The notes under the pieces were generated by a model, which made no database searches, was not told where the DNA came from, and saw only the letters and a program-made list of their open reading frames with translations. Shown here one piece after another: positions 18,013 to 26,888 of a stretch of 50,714 bases of DNA. Source of the stretch: Ruminococcus_G sp050944435 (lineage in GTDB: Bacteria > Bacillota > Clostridia > Lachnospirales > Lachnospiraceae); NCBI GenBank assembly GCA_050944435.1, contig JBMNRB010000022.1, positions 1 to 50,714 of the forward strand. The letters run 5' to 3'. The stretch's first letter is position 1. Each line of letters begins with the position of its first letter. A program made the translations under genes and the position numbers.

Positions 18013-19828
18013 CTGGATGAGAGAGCTTCCGTTTTTCAGTGTTCAGGATATCAGCAAGGTGGACTGGATCGTCACTCTTCTGGCGATGGCTTTTTTGTTC
18101 GTCACTTTTGTGGAGGGTGATATCATTGTCACGGGAAACCGTTCTTTTCTCTATTATAAAGGATTTTTTGAAGATTTTTATAAAGCAAGCTATGAGCAGT
18201 CTCAGGGATTTTACGCCAACTATCTTCCCAGTACTTTTCTGGCTTTTGCCATCTGGAATCTTCCTCTTTATCTTCTGGGACGGGTTCCTGCTCACATTCT
18301 GGACAATGCTTTTATCAATCTTATGTGGTACAAGCTTCTGCCGGTGATTCTGTATTTTGTGACTTCTCATCTGATTTACAAGATTGCGCTGGAAATCGGA
18401 TTTGAAGAGAAGAAGGCTAAACTGTGTAAATTTGCGTTTTTGATCTGTCCTATCGGGATATACAGTCAGTTTATTTTCAGCCAGTACGATATTTTCATGG
18501 TCTTTTTCATTGTGCTGGGCCTTTACTATTACTTTAAAGACGGGCTGTTCCGATTTGCCCTTTTCTTTGGAATCGCGGCCACATTCAAGTATCAGGCGCT
18601 GGCGTATTTTGCGGTGTTTTTGGTATTAAGGGAAAAAAGATTCCGGCATCTTGCCGTCTATGTGATTACTGCCTTAATTCCTTTGGCGGCGGCCATTCTT
18701 CCCTATATCAATTCGCCGTATTTTTACCGGTGTGTGCTTGGATTTCACGCGCTGAGTTTTGTGGACAGCGGATTCGAATTTGGCTTTATCGGCGGAATCA
18801 GTCTAATTCTGGCAGTGGGAGCTTATCTGATGGTGTGGGCCTATACGAAAAAGATTGAGGGAAGGGAAGAATTTGTCTCCTGGGCGATGTTTCTTGCCAA
18901 TGGCGTCAGCTTTGCAATTTTTGGTTTTTCCCGCTGGAATCCCCAGTGGTTTCTGGTCATTGTGCCGTTTTTGGTCTTTGGCGTCATGATGAACCGGCAC
19001 GGGAAAATGATGATCCTGATCATGAATATTTTCATTGTGGCCCTGTATATATTCAGTGTGAATCAATGGACCGGCATTGCGGATCAGACTATGCTGACGG
19101 CGGGGATTTTTAAATTTGTGCTGGGAGACAGACCCTTTGCCGTCACCATGGCGGATGTTTACGGGTATGATAATATGGTGAATCTTGGCACCTGTATTTT
19201 CATTATCACATTGGTTTATTTCATTTTCAACCATCCCAAATATCATTCGCTGCGCAGGACGGAGATTCAGCCTTATATGATTAATTATCTGCGGGTGGCT
19301 TTTCTGACCGGAGTGCTGGCCTTCGTCATTCCGGCCGGGATCTGCATGGTTCACGCAATGAACGGGGAAGTGATTTTCAAAAATAATACGGAAATCCAGG
19401 TCAGCGACTGCGAGACCGTCAACATTACGGATTCCGCAGAAATTGTGCAGACTTTTATCGCCGACGGAGAATATCTGACGGATATTTCTATCCGGGTGGG
19501 AATGCATAACCGAATCAATGATTCTGTGATTTATGCGGCGGTACGCGACGCAGAGACGCAGAAGGTCATATACGAAGGGGAAGTCAGCACCCTTAATATG
19601 GTAAAGGAAGAGAGTATGTATCCCGTTGTGGAGGGAAAAATCCCGGTGGAAGAAGGAAAAAGTTATGAATTGGTACTGAGAGGTTCCGATGGGGCGAATA
19701 ACTGCGTAGCCACGTATTACTGCGAAGCGGAAGAGACGCAAGGGGAGGTTTCGGAGGAGACGGCGGCCATTTCCGGCGTATATGGAAAGCAGCAGCTTAT
19801 TATGGAAATTCGTGGAATCGATAACTGA
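17987..19828 (+). CDS. Polytopic GT-C-like glycosyltransferase
   Basis: A 613-residue protein with many membrane segments through about residue 475, then an extracytoplasmic beta-rich domain of about 140 residues. Its layout resembles GT-C enzymes that use polyprenyl-phosphate sugars outside the membrane. An EGD pair in the first loop (VEGDIIVTG, near residue 45) could be the GT-C acidic motif, and YSQFIFSQYD lies near residue 170. No family can be named with confidence. GtrB-like and GT-C-like genes are usual partners in glycosylation of surface polymers or proteins. It starts inside the upstream gene with GGTGAAGAAGG before the ATG; a later ATG at 18017 is possible. Confidence 0.7.
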   Translation: MKEKIKKINWMRELPFFSVQDISKVDWIVTLLAMAFLFVTFVEGDIIVTGNRSFLYYKGFFEDFYKASYEQSQGFYANYLPSTFLAFAIWNLPLYLLGRVPAHILDNAFINLMWYKLLPVILYFVTSHLIYKIALEIGFEEKKAKLCKFAFLICPIGIYSQFIFSQYDIFMVFFIVLGLYYYFKDGLFRFALFFGIAATFKYQALAYFAVFLVLREKRFRHLAVYVITALIPLAAAILPYINSPYFYRCVLGFHALSFVDSGFEFGFIGGISLILAVGAYLMVWAYTKKIEGREEFVSWAMFLANGVSFAIFGFSRWNPQWFLVIVPFLVFGVMMNRHGKMMILIMNIFIVALYIFSVNQWTGIADQTMLTAGIFKFVLGDRPFAVTMADVYGYDNMVNLGTCIFIITLVYFIFNHPKYHSLRRTEIQPYMINYLRVAFLTGVLAFVIPAGICMVHAMNGEVIFKNNTEIQVSDCETVNITDSAEIVQTFIADGEYLTDISIRVGMHNRINDSVIYAAVRDAETQKVIYEGEVSTLNMVKEESMYPVVEGKIPVEEGKSYELVLRGSDGANNCVATYYCEAEETQGEVSEETAAISGVYGKQQLIMEIRGIDN

Positions 19829-19868
19829 TCAAACCATCTGTTTATGAGAAAAGAAAGGAGAGTTCAAC

Positions 19869-20372
19869 ATGGGATTTCAGAAAAAAGAGGTAAAAGACAT
19901 TGAGAAAAATGTGTTCCGTATGATCGGTGACGAATGGATGCTGGTGTCTGCAAAAAAAGACGGAAAAGTGAATACCATGACGGTATCCTGGGGAGGCATG
20001 GGAATACTCTGGGGAAAAGAGGTTGCTACGGTTTATATCCGCCCCCAGCGTTATACGAAAGAATTCATTGATGGAGGAGAGATGTTTACTCTGTCCTTTT
20101 TCGGCGGAGAATATAAAAAAGAACTGGGATATCTGGGAAAGGTATCCGGCCGGGATGAGGATAAGATTAAAGCGGTGGATTTCCATGTGGAGATGGTGGA
20201 AGATCAGCCGGCTTTTGCGGAAAGCGAATTGGTGCTGGTGTGCAGAAAACTTTATGAGGATAAGATCAAACCGGAATTGTTCAAAGAAGCGTGGATTGAT
20301 GAGAAATGGTATCCCGACAAAGATTATCATACCATGTACATCGCAGAGATTGTGGGAGCTTACAGTAAATGA
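19869..20372 (+). CDS. Flavin-reductase-like FMN-binding protein
   Basis: A 167-residue protein resembling the flavin reductase-like FMN-binding split-barrel family. The N-terminal half shows ISK-type residues (DEWMLVSAKKDGKVNTMTVSWGG), then VATVYIRPQRYTKEFI and FTLSFFGG. Such proteins bind FMN and reduce flavin or an unknown acceptor with NAD(P)H. It begins 40 bases after the glycan cluster, behind AAAGGAGAG and with no terminator between, so it may be on the same transcript. It might supply electrons to the cluster, but it has no iron-sulfur motif and is not an E3 homologue. Confidence 0.8.
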   Translation: MGFQKKEVKDIEKNVFRMIGDEWMLVSAKKDGKVNTMTVSWGGMGILWGKEVATVYIRPQRYTKEFIDGGEMFTLSFFGGEYKKELGYLGKVSGRDEDKIKAVDFHVEMVEDQPAFAESELVLVCRKLYEDKIKPELFKEAWIDEKWYPDKDYHTMYIAEIVGAYSK

Positions 20373-20436
20373 TGATCATTCAGCAGAGGCTTCCGGCGCA
20401 GCTTTCATGTATGGCTCTTCATCCATTGATGGGAGG

Positions 20437-21297
20437 CTATTTTGCCTCCCACCTTCCAGACGCGCCGCAGGGCAGAATCAGTCCGCTTTGGGTGACGGGG
20501 AGTCCGATCTCCTGTGAATCTACCTGACCTTTGAACTTTTTCAGTTCCGTGGCAATAAGATAAGTAAGAACAGCCGGAGCAAGGCCGGTGGTATAGGAAT
20601 TTACCAGAAAGAATAAGGGATCCCGTGACAGAAGCTGTGCGCAGAGCCGGATCAGGGAATGAATGGAATTTTCAATTTTCCAGATTTCACCTTTAGGTCC
20701 CCTTCCGTAAGAAGGCGGATCCATGATGACGGCGTCGTAATGATTCCCCCGGCGGATTTCCCGTTCGACAAACTTTACACAGTCGTCGACAATCCAGCGT
20801 ATGGGAGCTTCTTTCAGACCGGATGCAGCGGCGTTTTCCTTTGCCCAGGTTACCATGCCTTTGGAAGCGTCCACATGGGTGACGGAAGCGCCGGCGGCGG
20901 CGGCGGCCAGAGTGGCGCCTCCTGTGTAAGCGAAAAGATTCAATATTTTGACAGGCCTTTTTGCCTGTTTTATTTTTTCAGAAAACCAGTCCCAGTTGAC
21001 GGCCTGCTCCGGAAACAGGCCGGTATGCTTGAAACTAAAGGGTTTCAGGTGAAAGGTTAATTCTTTATAATGGATAGACCACTGCTGGGGCAGGTCGAAA
21101 AATTCCCATTCGCCGCCTCCCTTTTTGCTGCGGTGATAGTGACCGTTTTTCTTTTTCCAGCCCGGGTGGGCGTGAGGAGTATCCCAGATGACCTGGGGGT
21201 CCGGACGGACCAGGATATATTTTCCCCAGCGTTCCAGTTTTTCACCGCTGGAGGTATCTAAAACTTCATATTCTTTCCAGTTGTCTGCTATCCACAT
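20437..21297 (-). CDS. Class I SAM-dependent methyltransferase, RlmI/RlmK-like
   Basis: A 286-residue cytoplasmic methyltransferase. The SAM-binding motif I is LNLFAYTGGATLAAAAAGA, followed by VDASKGMV. The catalytic motif is DPPSYGRG, the form seen in rRNA cytosine-5 or guanine-N2 methyltransferases such as RlmI and RlmK. The PUA domain of RlmI is absent, and the N-terminal 95 residues are a short unrelated region. The ATG at 21297 has GGAGGG nine bases upstream on the minus strand. It converges with the flavin-reductase-like gene. Confidence 0.85.
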   Translation of the reverse strand: MWIADNWKEYEVLDTSSGEKLERWGKYILVRPDPQVIWDTPHAHPGWKKKNGHYHRSKKGGGEWEFFDLPQQWSIHYKELTFHLKPFSFKHTGLFPEQAVNWDWFSEKIKQAKRPVKILNLFAYTGGATLAAAAAGASVTHVDASKGMVTWAKENAAASGLKEAPIRWIVDDCVKFVEREIRRGNHYDAVIMDPPSYGRGPKGEIWKIENSIHSLIRLCAQLLSRDPLFFLVNSYTTGLAPAVLTYLIATELKKFKGQVDSQEIGLPVTQSGLILPCGASGRWEAK

Positions 21298-21325
21298 ACT
21301 GCAGTTCCCTCCGTGTTTCGTTTGC

Positions 21326-21354
21326 ATTATAGTATATCATACGGGAGAAAGAAA
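21326..21354 (-). promoter_or_regulatory. Candidate promoter of the methyltransferase gene
   Basis: On the minus strand a perfect TATAAT (21326-21331) lies about 29 bases before the start codon. The -35 region (TTTCTT at 17 bases) is weak. Confidence 0.4.
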
Positions 21355-21493
21355 TGAAAAGGGAAATTCCTCTGTCTGCCGGGTAATGGCGTCTTCATTG
21401 GTATAAAATGCAAGTTTTGATTGTTAAAATTGCATAATGAATTATATAAACCGGGATATATTGAAAACTTTTTAATAAAAATGAAAGATGTGC

Positions 21494-21522
21494 TTGACAA
21501 TAAGTCAGATTACCCATACAAT
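21494..21522 (+). promoter_or_regulatory. Sigma-A promoter of the aminotransferase gene
   Basis: A consensus TTGACA, 17 bases, then TACAAT, 47 bases before the start codon. The region from 21361 to 21490 just upstream is A/T-rich and has no gene. Confidence 0.8.
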
Positions 21523-21568
21523 AGCATATAGCGTGTTACTATATATGAGAAAAACTAAGGAGGCTTTC

Positions 21569-22852
21569 ATGAAAGCATATCAGGAATTAAGCAGGGAAGA
21601 GCTTCTGACATTGAAACAGGAGCTGGAAAAAGAGTTTGAAGAAGTAAAAGGAAAAGGGCTGCAGCTGGATATGTCCAGGGGAAAACCGGCGAAAGCTCAG
21701 CTGGATATCAGCAATGGAATGATGGATGTTCTCAACAGCAGCTCTGATATGGTCTGCGAAGCTGGTGTGGACTGCCGTAACTATGGTGTGCTGGATGGAA
21801 TTCCGGAGGCAAGAAAACTCCTTGCCGATATGTCGGAAGTTCCGGAAAAGAATATTTTAATTTATGGAAATTCAAGTCTCAGTATTATGTTTGATACAGT
21901 TGCCCGTTCCATGACACAGGGAGTAATGGGCAGTACGCCTTGGGCTAAACTGGATAAGGTGAAATTTTTATGTCCCGTTCCCGGATATGACCGCCACTTT
22001 GCAGTGACAGAGTATTTCGGCATCGAGATGGTTAACGTGCCCATGCTTCCCACCGGGCCGGATATGGATATTGTAGAAAAACTGGTAGCAGAGGATGAGT
22101 CCATCAAAGGTATCTGGTGTGTTCCCAAATATCAGAATCCCATGGGAATTTCCTTCTCCGACGAGACGGTCAGAAGATTCGCCCATCTGAAACCGGCAGC
22201 AAAAGATTTCCGGATTTTCTGGGATAACGCATATTCTATCCATCATCTGTACGAGGATGATCAGGACGTGATTCTGGAACTTCTTACAGAATGTGAAAAA
22301 GCCGGAAATCCGGATATGGTGTATAAATTTATTTCCACATCAAAGGTGAGCTTCCCGGGATCTGGAATTGCGGCGCTGGCTGCATCGGAAGCGAATCTGG
22401 CGGAAGCGAAAAAATATATGTTTTATCAGACCATTGGTCATGATAAGCTTAATCAGCTGCGCCACGTGAGGTTCTTTAAAAATATTGAAGGCATGCGGGA
22501 ACATATGAAAAAGCATGCGGCCATTTTAAGACCTAAGTTCGAAGCGGTTCTGAATGTACTGGAAGAAGAACTGGGCGGTCTGGGCATCGGTTCCTGGAGC
22601 AAGCCAAAGGGAGGATATTTCATTTCCTTTGACGCCATGGAAGGCTGTGCAAAAGCCATTGTGGCAAAAGCAAAAGAGGCGGGCCTGGTGATGACGGGCG
22701 CAGGAGCAACCTTCCCCTACGGCAAAGATCCCAAAGACAGCAATATCCGTATAGCACCGTCTTTCCCCACGCCGGAAGAGCTTGCAGTTGCAGCTCAGAT
22801 TTTCGTGCTGAGCGTTAAACTGGTCAGTGTGAATAAATTGCTTGAAGGTTAA
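21569..22852 (+). CDS. PLP-dependent class I/II aminotransferase
   Basis: A 427-residue fold-type I aminotransferase. SRGKPAKAQLDISNG near residue 30 binds substrate. YGNSSLSIM lies at the cofactor phosphate region, WDNAYSIHHL holds the cofactor-ring Asp and Tyr, and the PLP lysine lies in STSKVSFPGSG. The C-terminal Arg is in NIRIAPSFP. This subgroup of aspartate-aminotransferase-like proteins (Asp_aminotransf type) is common in Clostridia; the exact amino acid is uncertain. The ATG at 21569 follows CTAAGGAGG. The gene stands alone between its own promoter and terminator. Confidence 0.88.
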   Translation: MKAYQELSREELLTLKQELEKEFEEVKGKGLQLDMSRGKPAKAQLDISNGMMDVLNSSSDMVCEAGVDCRNYGVLDGIPEARKLLADMSEVPEKNILIYGNSSLSIMFDTVARSMTQGVMGSTPWAKLDKVKFLCPVPGYDRHFAVTEYFGIEMVNVPMLPTGPDMDIVEKLVAEDESIKGIWCVPKYQNPMGISFSDETVRRFAHLKPAAKDFRIFWDNAYSIHHLYEDDQDVILELLTECEKAGNPDMVYKFISTSKVSFPGSGIAALAASEANLAEAKKYMFYQTIGHDKLNQLRHVRFFKNIEGMREHMKKHAAILRPKFEAVLNVLEEELGGLGIGSWSKPKGGYFISFDAMEGCAKAIVAKAKEAGLVMTGAGATFPYGKDPKDSNIRIAPSFPTPEELAVAAQIFVLSVKLVSVNKLLEG

Positions 22853-22877
22853 ACATTAAAAAAATATAAAAAAAGTG

Positions 22878-22910
22878 AGGAGTTTTTGTGAATTCAAAAA
22901 CTCCTATTTT
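22878..22910 (+). terminator. Rho-independent terminator after the aminotransferase
   Basis: A perfect 10-bp stem, AGGAGTTTTT with AAAAACTCCT, around an 8-base loop, followed by ATTTT. Confidence 0.85.
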
Positions 22911-22996
22911 AAACCCCTTTACCAGTATTGGATTCAGTGATAAAATAAGAAGAACTGTAGACAGACAGGGAAAATAAAAAGTAAGGGAAGTAAATA

Positions 22997-24388
22997 ATGA
23001 AAGATAAACGCAAAGCGAGGAAAATTGTTCTTGGAATTTTAATCGGGTATGTTGCCATTATGCTGATTGGATATCTGGGAATTTCCTTTTATTATTCCAG
23101 TCATTTTTTTGAAGGGTCAACAATTAATGGAATTGACTGCAGCAACCTGACGGTAGAAGAGGTAAAGGAAAAGATAATTGAGGAAATCAACAGCTATACA
23201 TTAAAGATTGAAGAACGGGGCGGCACGACGGAAACCATTATGGCTCCCCAGGTGAAGTTAAGTTATGTGGACGATAACCGGGTGGATGAGCTGATGGACG
23301 AACAGGAACAGTTTAAATGGCCGCTGTCCTTCTCAAAAAGCAAATCCTACGAGATGGCTGCCAATACTACTTTCGATGAGTCGGCGGTGGATGAAGTCAT
23401 GGATAATATGAGCTGTTTCCAGGAGGAAAATATCGAAGAGCCTCAGAATGCATATATTCAGGAGACAGAGGACGGCTTTGAAATTGTACCGGAGGTGATG
23501 GGGACAAAACTGGACCGGGAAAAAGTGACGGCGGCGATTATTGACGCTATCAATGAAGGCAAGACGGAGATCTCCCTGGAAGAGCTGGGCTGCTATGAAG
23601 ATCCCGCTGTGCTCAGTGACGACCAAGAACTGAATACACAGTTGGAAAATCTGAATAAAATGACGGCGGCAAGCATTACGTACACCTTTGGTTCCCGTTC
23701 AGAGGTGGTGGACCGTTCGGTAATCAAAGACTGGCTGGTTCAGGGGGATGACGGCTCTTATTCGCTGGATACGGACAAGGTATCTGAATATGTCAGACAA
23801 CTGGGACTGAAATACGATACCTTCGGTCTGGAGCATGAATTTACGAAGCATGACGGGACGACGGTAACGTTGGCTGCCGGAGGAGATTACGGCTGGTGCA
23901 TCAATAAAACGGCGACTACGGATGCTCTGATACAGGCCATCAACGACGGCGTGGTGGAATCCAGAGAACCCGTCTATCTCTACACGGCAAAAAGCCGGGA
24001 GGAAAACGATATCGGAGATACATATGTTGAGATCAGCATCCAGGAACAGCGGATGTGGTGCTATAAAGACGGCGAGGAAATTGTAGATACTCCCGTGGTG
24101 ACGGGAAATGTTTCCAGAGGTTTTGATACTCCCGCCAACGGAGTCTGGGCCATTGACGCCAAAAAACAGGACGCTATTCTGACAGGAGAGGGATACGCGT
24201 CGCCGGTTACCTTCTGGCTGCCCTTTAACGGCAATGTGGGCATTCACGACGCCGACCGCTGGAGAAGCGAATACGGCGGAGAAATCTATAAAACCAGCGG
24301 TTCCCATGGATGTGTCAATACACCCTATGATAATGCGGAAAAAATCTTCAACGCAGTGGAGATCGGCACAGCGGTTGTCGTCTATTAA
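22997..24388 (+). CDS. L,D-transpeptidase (YkuD) with N-terminal peptidoglycan-binding-type domains
   Basis: A 463-residue envelope protein. One membrane anchor lies at about residues 11-33. Two repeats of the PG_binding_4 type (about 40-320) follow, then a C-terminal YkuD catalytic domain. The catalytic signature is SHGCVNTP, with the nucleophilic Cys just before VN, and HD in NVGIHDADRW upstream. It makes 3-3 crosslinks in peptidoglycan or attaches peptides to it, outside the membrane. It begins a peptidoglycan group with ddl and murF. Start ATG 22997 with AAGGGAAG upstream. Confidence 0.92.
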   Translation: MKDKRKARKIVLGILIGYVAIMLIGYLGISFYYSSHFFEGSTINGIDCSNLTVEEVKEKIIEEINSYTLKIEERGGTTETIMAPQVKLSYVDDNRVDELMDEQEQFKWPLSFSKSKSYEMAANTTFDESAVDEVMDNMSCFQEENIEEPQNAYIQETEDGFEIVPEVMGTKLDREKVTAAIIDAINEGKTEISLEELGCYEDPAVLSDDQELNTQLENLNKMTAASITYTFGSRSEVVDRSVIKDWLVQGDDGSYSLDTDKVSEYVRQLGLKYDTFGLEHEFTKHDGTTVTLAAGGDYGWCINKTATTDALIQAINDGVVESREPVYLYTAKSREENDIGDTYVEISIQEQRMWCYKDGEEIVDTPVVTGNVSRGFDTPANGVWAIDAKKQDAILTGEGYASPVTFWLPFNGNVGIHDADRWRSEYGGEIYKTSGSHGCVNTPYDNAEKIFNAVEIGTAVVVY

Positions 24389-24418
24389 AACAATAGATAC
24401 ATATAAAGGAGCAGACGT

Positions 24419-25453
24419 ATGAAAATTGTAGTATTGGCTGGAGGAATCAGCACGGAAAGAGAAGTGTCCATTGTATCGGGCAGCAAGGTGTGTCAGGCGC
24501 TGAGAGAAAAAGGGCATGACGCCATTCTGCTGGATGTGTTTTTCGGAAAAGAAGATATCTGCCCGGAGGAGGCTTTTCCGGCTGAGTATCATCTGGACAG
24601 GGAAATCGCATATATACAGTCATTTAATGAACAGGCGAAAACAGCGCGGGAAGCGAAACGGGATTTTTTCGGACCCAATGTCATAGAATTGTGCAAAAAG
24701 GCTGATGTTGTATTTCTGGCGCTTCATGGAGAAAACGGAGAGAATGGAAAGGTTCAGGCCGCTTTTGATCTGCTCCGCATCAAATATACGGGAACCGGTC
24801 ATCTCAGCAGCGCTATGGCCATGGATAAAGGACTGACAAAGAAACTGCTGAAAGCCTCTGGCGTACCGGTACCGGAAGGCGTTCTGCTGAAGAAAGGTCA
24901 GGATTCAGCCGCACCGGAAGAGTTGGGACTTTCTTTCCCGGTGGTGGTGAAACCCTGCTGCGGCGGTTCCAGTGTGGGAGTCTTTATCGTGGGTACGCAG
25001 GACGAGTATGAGAAAGCCCTGGGGGAAGCCTTCGGCTATGAAGATGAAATTGTGGTGGAAGAGTATATTTCCGGGCGGGAATTTTCAGTGGGTGTTGTGG
25101 ACGGCACCGTCTATCCCGTGATTGAAATCGCTCCCCTGGAAGGATTTTACGACTATAAAAATAAATATACGGCCGGCAGTACGGTGGAAACCTGTCCTGC
25201 CGATATTCCGGAAGAACTGACCAGGCAGATGCAGAAGTATGCAGCTATGGCAAATCAGGCGCTGATGGTGGAAGGATATGCAAGATGGGATTTCCTGATG
25301 AAGGATGATGGAAGTATATATTGTCTGGAGGGCAATACCCTTCCGGGAATGACGCCAACCAGTCTTCTGCCCCAGGAGGCCCAGGTTCTGGGAATTGATT
25401 TCCCGGAGTTATGCCAGCTGCTGGTACAGGCGTCCATGAAAAAGTATGAATAA
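24419..25453 (+). CDS. ddl: D-alanine--D-alanine ligase
   Basis: An ATP-grasp enzyme of 344 residues that makes D-Ala-D-Ala for peptidoglycan. The N-terminus VLAGGISTEREVSIVSG and the HGENGENGKVQ loop are typical. KPCCGGSSVGV holds the ATP-binding lysine, and LEGNTLPGMTPTSLLPQ ends the active site. The family length is about 350. It lies 30 bases after the transpeptidase gene with AAAGGAG upstream, and its product is the substrate of the MurF encoded next. Confidence 0.95.
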   Translation: MKIVVLAGGISTEREVSIVSGSKVCQALREKGHDAILLDVFFGKEDICPEEAFPAEYHLDREIAYIQSFNEQAKTAREAKRDFFGPNVIELCKKADVVFLALHGENGENGKVQAAFDLLRIKYTGTGHLSSAMAMDKGLTKKLLKASGVPVPEGVLLKKGQDSAAPEELGLSFPVVVKPCCGGSSVGVFIVGTQDEYEKALGEAFGYEDEIVVEEYISGREFSVGVVDGTVYPVIEIAPLEGFYDYKNKYTAGSTVETCPADIPEELTRQMQKYAAMANQALMVEGYARWDFLMKDDGSIYCLEGNTLPGMTPTSLLPQEAQVLGIDFPELCQLLVQASMKKYE

Positions 25454-25466
25454 AAGCGGAGAAATT

Positions 25467-26840
25467 ATGAAGAATTTATCGTTGCGAAATATTGCGAAGG
25501 CGTGCCGGGGGACTCTTCACGGTTCCGGCGAAGTGCTGGATACCTGTGTGAAAAGCATCACCACGGACAGCAGAAAAGCAGAAGAAGGATGCCTGTTTAT
25601 TCCCATCGTGGGAGCGCGGGCGGACGGTCATGATTATATCGGGCAGGTGATGGAAAAGGGTGCGCTTTGCACCCTTTCTGAAAGAGAACTGGAAAATGCG
25701 GATTTTCCCTATATCCAGGTGGAGTCTTCTCTCCAGGCGGTCAAGGATATTGCGGAATTTTATTTAAAACAGTTGTCCATACCGGTGGTGGGAATCACAG
25801 GCAGCGTGGGAAAAACCAGCACAAAGGAAATGATTGCGGCGGTGCTTTCTCAGAAGTACCGGGTGTTGAAGACTCAGGGGAATTTTAATAATGAGTTGGG
25901 GATGCCGCTGACGGTTTTCCGTTTGAGGGAGGAAGATGAGATTGCCGTACTGGAAATGGGAATCAGCGACTTTGAGGAAATGCATCGTCTGGCAAAGGTG
26001 GCCCGTCCGGATACCTGTGTAATTACCAATATCGGTTACTGTCATTTGGAAAACTTAAAGTCTCTGGACGGCGTTTTAAAGGCAAAAACCGAAATGTTTG
26101 ATTATATGAAAGAAGACGGCCGCGTAATTTTAAATGGAGACGACGAGAAGCTGCGGACAGTCCGCCAGGTAAAGGGAAAAGAGCCCCTCTTTTTTGGAAT
26201 AAAGCAGCCAGGCGGCATCTATGCGGATCATATCGTTAATCTTGGCCTGAAGGGTGTTTCCTGCCGGATTCACACAGATATTGGAGAAGTGGAAGTGAAA
26301 ATTCCCACGCCGGGAGAACATACCGTATACAACGCGCTGGCCGGCGCCGCAGTGGGCCGGACATACGGACTGGAGCTGGAGGAGATAAAGAGGGGAATTG
26401 AAAGTCCGGAGCCGGTAAGCGGCCGCTTTCACCTTATCGAAACGAAAGATTATACCATTATTGATGACTGTTATAATGCCAATCCGGTATCCATGAAAGC
26501 CTCCTTGAAGGTACTGCAGGATGCGGTGGGAAGAAAGGCTGCCGTACTGGGAGATATGGGCGAGCTGGGAGAGGATGAAGTGAATCTGCACCGGCAGGTG
26601 GGAGCTTTTGCGGCCTCCTGCGATATCCAGCTGCTGATCTGCGTGGGCAGGCTTGGCAAATATATGGCTGAAGGGGCGTCCGGTGAAAATCCGGATCTGG
26701 AAGTAGTTTACATAAAAGACAGGGAAGAACTGATGGAAAAACTTCCGGCGCTGTTGAAAAAAGGCGATACGCTTCTGGTCAAGGCGTCACACTTTATGCA
26801 GTTTGAAAAAGTAGTGGAGCTGCTGGCTCCCGGACGATAA
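25467..26840 (+). CDS. murF: UDP-N-acetylmuramoyl-tripeptide--D-alanyl-D-alanine ligase
   Basis: It adds D-Ala-D-Ala to the UDP-MurNAc tripeptide, the last cytoplasmic step of the peptidoglycan precursor. The 457 residues fit the family. The ATP loop reads GITGSVGKTSTKEMI. The protein also shows TQGNFNNELGMPLT, the VLEMGISDFEEM segment and DDCYNANPVSMKA. The ATG at 25467 is chosen because GGAG is six bases upstream and the family begins MKNLSLRNIA. A frame from 25446 would overlap ddl without a ribosome site. It is the last gene of the ldt-ddl-murF group. Confidence 0.95.
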   Translation: MKNLSLRNIAKACRGTLHGSGEVLDTCVKSITTDSRKAEEGCLFIPIVGARADGHDYIGQVMEKGALCTLSERELENADFPYIQVESSLQAVKDIAEFYLKQLSIPVVGITGSVGKTSTKEMIAAVLSQKYRVLKTQGNFNNELGMPLTVFRLREEDEIAVLEMGISDFEEMHRLAKVARPDTCVITNIGYCHLENLKSLDGVLKAKTEMFDYMKEDGRVILNGDDEKLRTVRQVKGKEPLFFGIKQPGGIYADHIVNLGLKGVSCRIHTDIGEVEVKIPTPGEHTVYNALAGAAVGRTYGLELEEIKRGIESPEPVSGRFHLIETKDYTIIDDCYNANPVSMKASLKVLQDAVGRKAAVLGDMGELGEDEVNLHRQVGAFAASCDIQLLICVGRLGKYMAEGASGENPDLEVVYIKDREELMEKLPALLKKGDTLLVKASHFMQFEKVVELLAPGR

Positions 26841-26848
26841 CAAAATGA

Positions 26849-26888
26849 AAAATGCTTCACTGGAGATTTACAGCAGTGAAGCATTTTT
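26849..26888. terminator. Bidirectional terminator between murF and plsC
   Basis: A perfect 14-bp stem, AAAATGCTTCACTG with CAGTGAAGCATTTT, flanked by T-runs on both strands. It serves two convergent genes, and the plsC stop codon lies inside its loop. Confidence 0.9.

Noticed and set aside
20431..20450. Hairpin GGGAGGC-TATTTT-GCCTCCC between two convergent genes
   Set aside because: No run of T follows on either strand, so it is not a convincing intrinsic terminator.
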